Assembly (NCBI RefSeq): GCF_004770905.1
Contig: NZ_RQHT01000014.1
Location: 620,001-684,000, forward strand
DNA: 64,000 nt
DNA from: Leptospira bandrabouensis
GTDB taxonomy: Bacteria > Spirochaetota > Leptospiria > Leptospirales > Leptospiraceae
Direction: 5' to 3'
Of this stretch, positions 8,589 to 16,990 are shown piece after piece; position 1 is the first letter of the stretch, and each line of letters opens with the position of its first letter. Position numbers and translations under genes: made by a program. The notes below the pieces were generated by a model. That model did no database searches, was not told where the DNA came from, and saw only the letters and a list, made by a program, of their open reading frames with translations.

Positions 8589-11132
8589 TTATTTGATTTC
8601 TTTTAGAACCGTCTTCGTTGGCATTCGAAAGAAACTAAAAAGTCCTAAACCATACAAACTCACAGTCACTAAACAAATTCCAAAAAATACCAAACTCAGT
8701 TGTCCATAAGGATACACACTTCTCAGCTCCAAAACGGAACGATTGAGAACTTCATTCGATACAACGGAATAAACAAGTCCTAGTAAAAATGAAATCACAG
8801 AAACAAGTAAGGCTTCACGCAGGAAATGTTTTACCATAAAACGACTGTTTGCTCCAATGACTCGCAAAAGGGCAAACTCCCGTTTTCTTTCGGATTGGCT
8901 GGCATATAAGGTTGTAAATACGAGAACAAAGGAAGCAGCTAAAATAAAAGCAGTCATAAGTGCCATCATCTGCGTCACTTTTTCCAAAATTCCCATAAAG
9001 GCTTGGATAGTTTTTTCTGTGTCAATGACTGTGATGTTCGGAAATCGGTTTACGATGACCTTTTGCAATTGGTATCTACTTTCCCCAGAATCAATAAGTA
9101 AGGAAACGATATAAAAGCGCGGAGCCTTTTCCAAAATTCCTCTGGAAAATAGAACTACAAAGTTTGGTTTCATATCGGCCCAATTCACCGAACGTAAATT
9201 AGAGATTTTTCCAGAAACTTCACGGCCTTGGACATTAAAGGTCAGTTCATCGCCCACTCCCGCCTGCAAATATCCAGCAAAATCCCTTTCTACGGAGATT
9301 TCATTGCGCCCTGCATTGTCCCACCAGGAACCTTTGGTCACTTCTTCTGTATCATACATCTCATCCCGATAGGACAAAAAGTATTCCCGAGTCCGTGCGG
9401 TGGCGCGCCAATTCCGATCCATTGCGTTTTTGATGGTATCTTCTTTTTTGATGGGTTCGCCATTCACTTTGGAAAGTCTTGCTCCAATCACTGGAGCCAA
9501 AAATTGTTTCTCCACAGGAAATTCTTTAATCGCCGTTAGAAGGTCCTCTTTCTGAGTTTCTCGGATGTCCAATAAAAACATATTGGGCCTACGTTCGATC
9601 TCACGGGCCCCACTCAGTTCCAACAAACTTTCTTGTAATATGAGTGATAAGGTGAGGATAAAAAGCGCCGATCCAAGTCCTATGATGGAAAGCCTAAGGG
9701 CTCCCGACTTACGTGTGACTTTTTTTGTCACAAGGCTCCATTCTTTGGATAACCAACCCCATTTTGATATTTTTGTGATAAGAAACCCAAGGAAGATGTA
9801 CAATCCGTACACAAGAACTGGTAAGGTTAACAATACCAATGTAAACAAAATTCCTTTAAAGATACTTTCTGTTTCGAGGACAGCAAGACTCGTAAACAAA
9901 AGATAAATCAAAAGGAAAGATCCAAATTGCCATTTGGATGTGGAAAGTTTTCCACTGGTTTGTGATTCCACTTCTTTTAAAGCAGCCAGTGGTTTCACAG
10001 ATCTTGTTTCTAAGACAAGGGGAATGGAGATAAGGAGTGGTAATACAACTCCAAGCACCAAACTCCAAAGGAGAGAAGAAAAAGAGAATCCTAAAACAAT
10101 ACCTGATTCAACAGACATAAGACCACTGATATCCGGTAAGATGGATTGGATTCCATACCCAAGGACTAACCCAAGAGTGGTTCCGAAAATCGAAAGAATT
10201 AAAATTTCAGCAAAAACCAAAAGTAAAATGGCATTTGGTTTGGCACCAAGACACATAAGGATCGCAATTTCATTTCGTTTTTCAAGTAACCGAGTGCGAA
10301 CGGCTGTATAAACAGAAATGGCTCCTAAAAAGAATCCTGCCAAGGCAAGAAGTGCCATATAATCAAATGTGTTTTTGATAAACTGTTGGGATCCCGAATT
10401 GACTTCTGTATTGTGATAGATGGTTAAATCTTCTTTGATGAGAGCTTCAAACTCTTTGTCCTTCCAACCCAAACTGTCAATGTTATCTGGAAATTTCGCA
10501 TAGATTGTATAACGAATCCGACTGCCTCGTTGCACAAGTCCTGTTTTGTTGGCAGTATCTCGCAAAATGATGGAACCGGGAGCAGATCCTACGAATGAAC
10601 CCACAGCACCCGGTTCTTTTACCACAACACCAGCTAATACAAGTAAACTATCGCCCAAACGAACACGGTCGCCGATTTTGAGTTTTAAATTTTCTACGAG
10701 CGATTTATCGAGTAAAACTTGGTTTGGTTTTAGATTGCGATAAGCAGCTTCTGGTTCGGTTTTCATTTCCCCGTAGAAAGGGTAATTGGTTTCTACCGCT
10801 TTGACAAAACTAAGAGAGTTTTCTTCCCCCGATTCATTGGAAATCATGGATAAAAATTGGATGGAGGCACTGGTCTCGGAACCCTTTGGTAGGCTTGTAT
10901 TTACCAAATTTTCTGCTGTTTTTGTGATTTCTTGGGGGGATTGGAGGGCAATATCGGCCCCCATAATTGATTTTGCCTCTTTTTTAATGGCATTTGCCGT
11001 ATTGTCTTTGTAGGAATGGATTCCAATCACAGATCCCACACCAAGGGTGATGGATACAACGATAAGCAGTGAATACCGAAACCGAGAAAAGAGCTCACGT
11101 TTCAGGTAAAATCGAAACAAAGATGCTTTCAT
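8589..11132 (-). CDS. ABC transporter permease, FtsX/MacB-type (YbbP-like)
   Basis: 847 aa. One N-terminal membrane segment (about residues 20-40), a large periplasmic domain, a membrane block around 260-470, a second periplasmic domain and three C-terminal segments: two FtsX-like halves as in YbbP and related LolC/MacB-fold permeases. RNEIAILMCLGAKPNAILLL and KREFALLRVIGANSRFMV are the paired cytoplasmic coupling helices that touch the ATPase. Such exporters use mechanotransmission on lipids, lipoproteins or peptides in the periplasm; the substrate here is unknown. Its start overlaps the stop of the ATPase gene by four bases (ATGA). Confidence 0.88.
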   Translation of the reverse strand: MKASLFRFYLKRELFSRFRYSLLIVVSITLGVGSVIGIHSYKDNTANAIKKEAKSIMGADIALQSPQEITKTAENLVNTSLPKGSETSASIQFLSMISNESGEENSLSFVKAVETNYPFYGEMKTEPEAAYRNLKPNQVLLDKSLVENLKLKIGDRVRLGDSLLVLAGVVVKEPGAVGSFVGSAPGSIILRDTANKTGLVQRGSRIRYTIYAKFPDNIDSLGWKDKEFEALIKEDLTIYHNTEVNSGSQQFIKNTFDYMALLALAGFFLGAISVYTAVRTRLLEKRNEIAILMCLGAKPNAILLLVFAEILILSIFGTTLGLVLGYGIQSILPDISGLMSVESGIVLGFSFSSLLWSLVLGVVLPLLISIPLVLETRSVKPLAALKEVESQTSGKLSTSKWQFGSFLLIYLLFTSLAVLETESIFKGILFTLVLLTLPVLVYGLYIFLGFLITKISKWGWLSKEWSLVTKKVTRKSGALRLSIIGLGSALFILTLSLILQESLLELSGAREIERRPNMFLLDIRETQKEDLLTAIKEFPVEKQFLAPVIGARLSKVNGEPIKKEDTIKNAMDRNWRATARTREYFLSYRDEMYDTEEVTKGSWWDNAGRNEISVERDFAGYLQAGVGDELTFNVQGREVSGKISNLRSVNWADMKPNFVVLFSRGILEKAPRFYIVSLLIDSGESRYQLQKVIVNRFPNITVIDTEKTIQAFMGILEKVTQMMALMTAFILAASFVLVFTTLYASQSERKREFALLRVIGANSRFMVKHFLREALLVSVISFLLGLVYSVVSNEVLNRSVLELRSVYPYGQLSLVFFGICLVTVSLYGLGLFSFFRMPTKTVLKEIK

Positions 11133-11905
11133 CGACGCACCTGCTTAGAAGTAACTTTCGTTTTTTTTTGTTTGGTGGTATTTTTTGCAGTCAGTTTTTT
11201 GGAAGAACTAGACTTAGAAATCTTACTTTTCTTTGAATCCGAAATAATTTCCCCATCTTTCATCTCCAAAACACGATCGGCCAGTTTTGCCACATCAGGA
11301 TCATGTGTGACCACAACAAGAGTGGTGCCTTGTTCTTTGTTTCTATATAATAAAAGATCTAAAACAGTTTTACTATTTTTAAAATCCAAATTGGCAGTTG
11401 GTTCATCTGCAAAAATAATCTTTGGATCGTTCACAAAACTCCTAGCGATAGCGATTCTTTGTTCTTCACCACCTGACAACTGTTTTGGGAAGTGAGTGGC
11501 TCTGTGAGACATAGCCACAGATTCCAATATTTTTTCTGATTTTTTTAAAATTTCTGTCTCAGAGAGTGACGATTTTAAGTACAATGGAATCCCTACATTC
11601 TCAATGGCATTTAGGCCTGGAAGTAATTGGAAGTTTTGAAAGATAAAACCAATTTTGTCTGCACGTAAATCAGCTAAATTAGATTCATTTTCCTTTGTTA
11701 CATCGGTTCCATCCAGTGCCACAACCCCTGAATCTGGTTTATCTAGACCGGCTGCTACACCAAGTAGTGTTGATTTACCTGAACCAGATGGGCCTATAAT
11801 CGCTACAAATTCACCCGTTTCAATGCGAAATGAAATATTTTTCAACACATCAATCGTTTCCGATTCATTGTGAAATGATTTGAACACATTTTTAAATTCC
11901 AACAC
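11129..11905 (-). CDS. ABC transporter ATP-binding protein (LolD/YbbA/MacB type)
   Basis: 258 aa: Walker A GPSGSGKSTLL (about residue 39), Q-loop FQNFQLLPGLNAIENV, signature LSGGEEQRIAIARS, Walker B IIFADEPTANLD and switch His in VVVTHD. These match the LolD/MacB subfamily that drives FtsX-type permeases, and the permease gene follows with an ATGA overlap. The C-terminal 30 residues are a Lys/Ser/Thr-rich extension (SKKSKISKSSSSKK) not usual in the family. The start is GTG at 11903-11905 with GGGGGAA about 10 bases upstream. Confidence 0.92.
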   Translation of the reverse strand: MLEFKNVFKSFHNESETIDVLKNISFRIETGEFVAIIGPSGSGKSTLLGVAAGLDKPDSGVVALDGTDVTKENESNLADLRADKIGFIFQNFQLLPGLNAIENVGIPLYLKSSLSETEILKKSEKILESVAMSHRATHFPKQLSGGEEQRIAIARSFVNDPKIIFADEPTANLDFKNSKTVLDLLLYRNKEQGTTLVVVTHDPDVAKLADRVLEMKDGEIISDSKKSKISKSSSSKKLTAKNTTKQKKTKVTSKQVRR

Positions 11906-12122
11906 TAGGTTTTTCCCCCAAAGATTTTATCGCCTAACAAAATACACATGACTAATAACGGGCATTTACCAGAAAAAATACCACCTAACAATGATTTTTC
12001 AATTTTTTCCATAACAGTTATATTTTTTTTAATTTTCATTTTCGTTCCAACTATATTGCACCGATTAGAAAAAATTCTGACAAATTTTTACTTATCTTTT
12101 TGAGCGTACATCCTAATTTTTT
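11906..12122. other. Divergent intergenic region, no gene seen
   Basis: This AT-rich stretch separates the reverse-strand ABC operon from the forward zinc-ribbon/leuS unit. I find no convincing reading frame or repeat in it. It must hold the promoter of the ABC operon, which I could not pin down, and it ends at the promoter called at 12123. Confidence 0.5.
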
Positions 12123-12151
12123 TTGACCCCAAAGGGCGGGTTTCATATAAA
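12123..12151 (+). promoter_or_regulatory. Near-consensus sigma-70 promoter for the zinc-ribbon gene and leuS
   Basis: TTGACC at 12123-12128 (one mismatch to TTGACA), exactly 17 bases of spacer, and TATAAA at 12146-12151 (one mismatch to TATAAT). Transcription would start near 12158, giving a leader of about 48 bases before the ATG at 12206. It is the best promoter match I found in the window. Confidence 0.65.
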
Positions 12152-12175
12152 GTAACTTCATCGTAGTGTTTGCCC

Positions 12176-12197
12176 GATCCCCTTTTTTGGGATTTTT
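12176..12197 (+). promoter_or_regulatory. Hairpin with T-run in the leader of the zinc-ribbon gene
   Basis: ATCCC (12177-12181), loop CTTTTTT, GGGAT (12189-12193), followed by TTTT. It lies between the predicted transcription start (about 12158) and the CGGAAG ribosome site at 12198-12203. The stem is only five base pairs, so it may be a weak attenuator or a structure affecting ribosome access; regulation is inferred. Confidence 0.4.
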
Positions 12198-12205
12198 CGG
12201 AAGTT

Positions 12206-12430
12206 ATGAACAGCACTGTCGATAAGCGGACTCATACAGGTAAATATAGAATGCTCGAATGCAATACAAAGATAAATACTGCAGACTTTATGAATGTGAA
12301 AATCAACAATCTTAAACCTTGTGCGGAATGTGGATCCGTCACTAACCTTTATCAGTACAATCTCTGTAAAGTTTGTCTCTCCAAGAGTTTCAAAAAGCTT
12401 GTAAAAATCATCGACTCCGTGAGAAAGTAG
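12206..12430 (+). CDS. Small zinc-ribbon-like protein, 74 aa
   Basis: The ATG at 12206 has CGGAAG five bases upstream, better placed than the in-frame ATG at 12170, which would also lie over the leader hairpin. The protein holds CAEC and CKVC about 14 residues apart near residues 39-58, a four-cysteine arrangement expected to bind one zinc, with a basic C-terminus (KSFKKLVKIIDSVRK). No family is recognised. It is the first gene of a unit with leuS 28 bases downstream and has its own near-consensus promoter. Four-Cys zinc ribbons often bind RNA or ribosomes, but that is only a guess here. Confidence 0.7.
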   Translation: MNSTVDKRTHTGKYRMLECNTKINTADFMNVKINNLKPCAECGSVTNLYQYNLCKVCLSKSFKKLVKIIDSVRK

Positions 12431-12447
12431 AATTACTACACTTTCTC
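12421..12447 (+). promoter_or_regulatory. Perfect 8-bp inverted repeat between the zinc-ribbon gene and leuS
   Basis: GAGAAAGT (12421-12428) pairs perfectly with ACTTTCTC (12440-12447) across an 11-base loop. It includes the stop codon of the 74-aa gene and ends 11 bases before the leuS ATG, occupying the place where a ribosome site would be. There is no T-run, so translation or mRNA-stability control is more likely than termination. Confidence 0.5.
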
Positions 12448-12458
12448 TACGTTAGTCG

Positions 12459-15062
12459 ATGAATTATCCATTCCAAGATATTGAACAAAAATGGCAAAAA
12501 CACTGGGACGACCACCAGACCTTTCGCACAAACGCCCACTCAACTAAACCTAAATACTATTGTTTAGACATGTTTCCCTACCCAAGTGGCGCTGGCCTAC
12601 ACGTAGGCCACCCTGAGGGATACACAGCTACCGACATCATTTCACGACTCAAACGAATGGAAGGATTTGAAGTCCTCCATCCTATGGGTTGGGACGCTTT
12701 TGGTCTACCCGCAGAACGATATGCGATGACAACTGGAGTCCACCCTCGCACCACAACAAAGAACAATATTGATACTTTCCGTCGCCAAATCAAAAGCCTT
12801 GGGCTTTCGTATGACTGGGAAAGAGAAATCTCCACAACACATCCTGACTATTACCGTTGGACCCAGTGGATTTTTTTGCAAATTTACAATTCCTATTTTG
12901 ACAGAAAGTTAAACAAAGCACTCCCCATTACAGAACTAATTCAAACCTTCGAAAGAGAAGGATCCGTGTTTTTTGAAGGAAAAGAACTCCCAAAAGGAAT
13001 TCAGTTCTCTGCTGCTGATTGGAAGGCCAAATCCCGCAAAGAAAAAGAAGATATTTTATCCCATTTCCGCTTAGTGTATGAGGCCAATATCCCCGTCAAC
13101 TGGTGTGAGGCACTGGGAACTGTTCTTGCCAATGAAGAAGTGGAAGAATGGACCTCCAAAGGGTATTCTGTGGAAAGAAAACCCATGCGCCAATATATGA
13201 TGCGTATCACAGCTTACGCCGAACGTTTGCTAAATGATCTTGCTCTTTGTGAATGGCCGACTTCCACTTTGGAAATGCAAAGAAACTGGATTGGAAAATC
13301 CGAAGGATTGGAACTTAGTTTCCATGTTCCGCGCGTTTCCAAAGACATCACTGTTTATACAACAAGACCTGATACGATTTTTGGTGCTACTTACCTTGTC
13401 CTTGCTCCAGAACATCCACTTGTGGCAGAGCTTACCACGGCAGAACAAAAATCCGCAGTCGAAAAATACCAAAAAGATTGTTCTTTAAAAAGTGATTTAG
13501 AAAGAACCGAACTCAATAAAGATAAAACTGGAGTTTTTACGGGATCTTATGCAAGTTTGCCAACAGATTCCACGATTCAAGTTCCGATTTATATTTCCGA
13601 TTATGTTTTAATTTCTTATGGAACCGGTGCCATTATGGCCGTTCCTGCCCATGACCAAAGAGACTACGATTTTGCTGTGAAGTTCCAACTTCCCATCAAA
13701 CAAGTGATCGATGGAAAAATGGAACCGAACCTTGCTTTTGATTCAAAAGAATCGGTTTGTATTAACTCTACTTCCACAGAAGTTAAGTTAGATGGTAAAT
13801 CTTACAAAGATGCCTTCCAAACGATGACGACTTGGGCCGAAGGAAAAGGAATTGGTCGTAAAAAAATCCAATTCAAACTCAGGGATTGGCTTTTTGCAAG
13901 ACAAAGGTATTGGGGGGAACCCATTCCGCTCGTTCACTTTGCTGATGGAACTCCGAAAGCCCTCTCTGAATCAGAACTTCCTTTAGTACTCCCTGACTTA
14001 GAAGAATTCAAACCTTCGGGAACTGGCGAGTCTCCACTTGCTTTAGCTAAAGATTGGCTAGTATATACAGATCCTGAAACAGGTGAAGTGGGAAAAAGAG
14101 AAACCAATACCATGCCGCAGTGGGCCGGCTCTTGTTATTATTACTTACGTTATATCGACCCAAGAAACAACGAGAAACTCATTGATCCAGAACTCGAAAA
14201 AGCTTGGATGCCAGTCGAAGTGTATGTAGGTGGGGCAGAACATGCAGTATTACACTTGTTATACTCTAGGTTCTGGCATAAAATTCTTTTTGATTTGGGT
14301 CACGTTTCTTCTCCAGAACCTTTCCAAAAACTAGTCCACCAAGGACTCATTCTTGGGGAAGACAAAGGAAAAATGTCTAAGTCCAGGGGAAACGTAGTCA
14401 ACCCTGATGATGTGGTTTCAGAATTTGGTGCCGACACACTTCGCCTTTTTGAAATGTTTATGGGTCCGTTTGAGATGTCCAAACCTTGGAGTAAAAACGG
14501 AGTGGATGGGGTCTTTCGATTTTTAAATCGAGTTTGGAGACTCTTTCATTCAGGGGAAAACGAATCTTTCTTTGTGGAAGATATCGAACCAAATGAAGCA
14601 GAACTCAAAACACTTCATCGTACAATTAAAAAAGTAAAAGACGATATCGATAGTTTCTCTTTCAACACAGCCGTATCACAAATGATGATTTTTGTGAATG
14701 AATTCACAAGTAATCCTAGAAAACCCAGAAAAGTTTTTGAACCGTTTGTTCTCGCACTCTCCCCTTTTGCCCCACACTTAGCCGAAGAACTTTGGGAAAA
14801 ACTTGGTCATAAAGAATCACTCGCTTACCATCCATATCCAAAATGGGAAGAGAAGTATTTGGTAGATGCCAATATTACGATTGTGGTGCAAGTGAATGGA
14901 AAGATGCGAGGAGAGTTCCTTGCCCCTCGTGACATAGAAGAAAAAGAAGTTTTGTCTCTTGCCAAAGCCGTAGAAAAGGCAAAACCATTTTGGGAAGGTA
15001 AAGAAATCAAAAAAGAAATCTATGTAAAAGGGAAACTTGTAAATATTGTAGTGGCTGGGTGA
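12459..15062 (+). CDS. leuS: Leucyl-tRNA synthetase
   Basis: 867 aa, normal for bacterial LeuRS. It charges tRNA-Leu. The class I signature MFPYPSGAGLHVGHPEGY (HIGH equivalent HVGH, about residue 47) and the KMSKSRGN loop (about residue 633) are present, with the editing domain between them (TTRPDTIFGATYLVLAPEHPL; GTGAIMAVPAHDQRDYDFA). No clear Shine-Dalgarno precedes the ATG; a perfect inverted repeat lies there instead. Transcription most likely comes from the promoter at 12123 through the zinc-ribbon gene. Confidence 0.97.
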   Translation: MNYPFQDIEQKWQKHWDDHQTFRTNAHSTKPKYYCLDMFPYPSGAGLHVGHPEGYTATDIISRLKRMEGFEVLHPMGWDAFGLPAERYAMTTGVHPRTTTKNNIDTFRRQIKSLGLSYDWEREISTTHPDYYRWTQWIFLQIYNSYFDRKLNKALPITELIQTFEREGSVFFEGKELPKGIQFSAADWKAKSRKEKEDILSHFRLVYEANIPVNWCEALGTVLANEEVEEWTSKGYSVERKPMRQYMMRITAYAERLLNDLALCEWPTSTLEMQRNWIGKSEGLELSFHVPRVSKDITVYTTRPDTIFGATYLVLAPEHPLVAELTTAEQKSAVEKYQKDCSLKSDLERTELNKDKTGVFTGSYASLPTDSTIQVPIYISDYVLISYGTGAIMAVPAHDQRDYDFAVKFQLPIKQVIDGKMEPNLAFDSKESVCINSTSTEVKLDGKSYKDAFQTMTTWAEGKGIGRKKIQFKLRDWLFARQRYWGEPIPLVHFADGTPKALSESELPLVLPDLEEFKPSGTGESPLALAKDWLVYTDPETGEVGKRETNTMPQWAGSCYYYLRYIDPRNNEKLIDPELEKAWMPVEVYVGGAEHAVLHLLYSRFWHKILFDLGHVSSPEPFQKLVHQGLILGEDKGKMSKSRGNVVNPDDVVSEFGADTLRLFEMFMGPFEMSKPWSKNGVDGVFRFLNRVWRLFHSGENESFFVEDIEPNEAELKTLHRTIKKVKDDIDSFSFNTAVSQMMIFVNEFTSNPRKPRKVFEPFVLALSPFAPHLAEELWEKLGHKESLAYHPYPKWEEKYLVDANITIVVQVNGKMRGEFLAPRDIEEKEVLSLAKAVEKAKPFWEGKEIKKEIYVKGKLVNIVVAG

Positions 15063-15079
15063 TCTCTTACAAGATCACC
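15058..15079. terminator. Hairpin covering both stop codons of convergent leuS and its neighbour
   Basis: GGTGATCT (15058-15065) pairs perfectly with AGATCACC (15072-15079) around CTTACA. The leuS TGA (15060-15062) and the opposite gene's TAA (15067-15069) both lie within it. No T-run is present on either strand, so it may work as a bidirectional 3' end stabiliser rather than a classical terminator. Confidence 0.5.
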
Positions 15080-16227
15080 ATCACAAATATCAATACTCCA
15101 AAAAGTACAATCGTCACAAAAGCACCCATTAACATAAATAAGTTGGTTCCCGATGATTTTGAATCTTGGGCCTGTGCATTTCCGACTTTTTTCTTAGTGT
15201 TTTGACCCGCAGGTCCTTTGTTTGTTCCACCTGTCATAGCTGTCGGTTTTGGAATGGCAACTTTTACAGGGTGTTCTTCTATAGAATGCAGTAAATACCT
15301 GTTGGGGCCTTCGGCAAAAATATGATATTCTGATTTGTTTCCAGCAATCCCTAAAAATTTACCAACGACTGGGTCTTTAGAAATTTTTCCTTCTTCATCA
15401 ATGAGTCCAAGGATTTGTGCATTAGTTAGTCCTTCTGGAGTTTCTGTAGGTACTCGGAATAAAATTTCCATACCTTCCATTAAGTTATCAAACTCTACAC
15501 CATTGATTGGGGAAATCACCGTTTTCATATTCAATTCTTTTGGGAAGGAAGTTCTATATTGCGCGATTTGACGTTCTAATGAAGAGAGTTCACCCTTTGC
15601 TGGTTCGGTGGAAATTCCAGGAACAGAAACTTCTTGTGCCGCAGCGGCTTCATCTTCAGGTTTCGGAATGGGTAAAATCACACCCTTCATTGGGTTTTCA
15701 TATCGAAACTTTGCAGTGGATAATTTGTCCACCTCTGCTTGAAGTTTTATATTTCTACCTTTGGTAGCCATAAGGATTGGGTTTTCCAAAAGTTCAGAAA
15801 TATGAGAAGGATCTTTTTTTTGCCAAAGTGGAAGAAGTTCTTCTAACTTCTCTTTGGTGAATGCTCGGTGAACGGCACGTCCGATATTTTCAGAAATCGC
15901 AGGATCATAACCGCCAGATTTTCCAATATCCCCTAAGTCCGTGGAGATTTGCACATGGTCGGCAAAGGTACGAATCCTTCGAAAGGTGGGAGAAGTTCCT
16001 ACGACAGCATACAATTCCATGATATGTTTTCGAATGGAAGAAACTAGAATGAGAACCATTCCGTTCAAACTGTCCAAATCGATTTTCACTTTTACAAGAT
16101 AACCATCTGTAATTTTGCCTTGAAGAACTTCCTTGGCTTGTTCATCCGTAAATACGGCTTCTCTTGTCAGACCCATAAGGTCGGCTTGTCGTTTGAGTTG
16201 GTCAGCTTTTGAGTTTAATTCGGACAT
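15067..16227 (-). CDS. Tail-anchored hypothetical protein, 386 aa
   Basis: I do not recognise a family. Residues 1-360 look soluble, with a linker rich in Pro/Ala/Glu near 190-220 (KPEDEAAAAQEVSVP) and a Gly/Lys-rich segment before the end; the last 25 residues are one hydrophobic helix (LMLMGAFVTIVLFGVLIF), so the protein is probably anchored by its C-terminus with its bulk in the cytoplasm. Its ATG overlaps the stop of the GHKL ATPase gene by one base (TAATG), so the two are likely functional partners. A signalling or scaffold role is inferred only from this pairing. Confidence 0.75.
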   Translation of the reverse strand: MSELNSKADQLKRQADLMGLTREAVFTDEQAKEVLQGKITDGYLVKVKIDLDSLNGMVLILVSSIRKHIMELYAVVGTSPTFRRIRTFADHVQISTDLGDIGKSGGYDPAISENIGRAVHRAFTKEKLEELLPLWQKKDPSHISELLENPILMATKGRNIKLQAEVDKLSTAKFRYENPMKGVILPIPKPEDEAAAAQEVSVPGISTEPAKGELSSLERQIAQYRTSFPKELNMKTVISPINGVEFDNLMEGMEILFRVPTETPEGLTNAQILGLIDEEGKISKDPVVGKFLGIAGNKSEYHIFAEGPNRYLLHSIEEHPVKVAIPKPTAMTGGTNKGPAGQNTKKKVGNAQAQDSKSSGTNLFMLMGAFVTIVLFGVLIFVMVIL

Positions 16228-16937
16228 TATTCTATAAACAATTGTTCTTGTGTCTCAGCAGATTTAGGTAATCCACTTAAATGTACTTCCACACGCGCCA
16301 CTGTTTCCTTTTTCCTTTCTGATGAATATATAGAGAGCAATCGACGATCAAAGCCAGACTGAGACAATAATATTTCTACCATTGTGATTCCCATCCCTGC
16401 TCCTTCCGTACTATCACCGTGTTCCATAAAGAACTCGAATAGATTATCATACTTTTTCGCATTAATAAACTTTTCTTTTACTCGTTCGGCCTCAACAGGC
16501 AATAATGGGAAATTATTTCTTATTTCCAGGTCGATTTTATCCTTTTTATAAATACAAGTGATCTTTACATAAAGTCCAGATTCCCTCATTTTCTTTTTAT
16601 AAGAAGGAAACTTTCTTTCATTCAAACTAGATTTAAAAAATCTCATTCCCTCTTCATAATCTTTCAAATTTTGAATGTTGAGTTTGAGTTCTTCAAAAAT
16701 GATTCGTTTGATTGCCGCTTTGGTTGAATTGACAATGAGTTCCTTAGCAGCGGTATAAAAGAGTTCCATCAAGTCTTCACGACCAAGAGAACTCAAAATA
16801 CGGTACAGAATGTATTTTAGTTTTGCCTCACCAATATCCCCCATCACATAAGTGATCATAGAGATCTTTTTTCCCAACTCCACAGCATGATCCACAGAGG
16901 AGAAAAACTGGGGAGTTAGTTGGATCTCTTGAGACAT
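16227..16937 (-). CDS. GHKL (histidine-kinase-like) ATPase without a kinase H-box
   Basis: 236 aa. The N-box-like AAKELIVNSTKAA (about residues 63-75), a degenerate G1 region (LEIRNNFPLL, lacking DxG) and a clear glycine loop EGAGMGITMVEILL (about 184-197) mark a GHKL nucleotide-binding fold, as in the anti-sigma-factor kinase SpoIIAB/RsbW and the catalytic half of sensor kinases. There is no phosphoacceptor His helix, sensor domain or membrane segment. It lies in a two-gene operon with the tail-anchored protein. Whether it phosphorylates a partner or only binds ATP cannot be told. Confidence 0.72.
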   Translation of the reverse strand: MSQEIQLTPQFFSSVDHAVELGKKISMITYVMGDIGEAKLKYILYRILSSLGREDLMELFYTAAKELIVNSTKAAIKRIIFEELKLNIQNLKDYEEGMRFFKSSLNERKFPSYKKKMRESGLYVKITCIYKKDKIDLEIRNNFPLLPVEAERVKEKFINAKKYDNLFEFFMEHGDSTEGAGMGITMVEILLSQSGFDRRLLSIYSSERKKETVARVEVHLSGLPKSAETQEQLFIE

Positions 16938-16990
16938 ACCGGTAAACTGAAAAAATTTGCCAACATGTAGGGGATTTGTCTAGCGAATTA

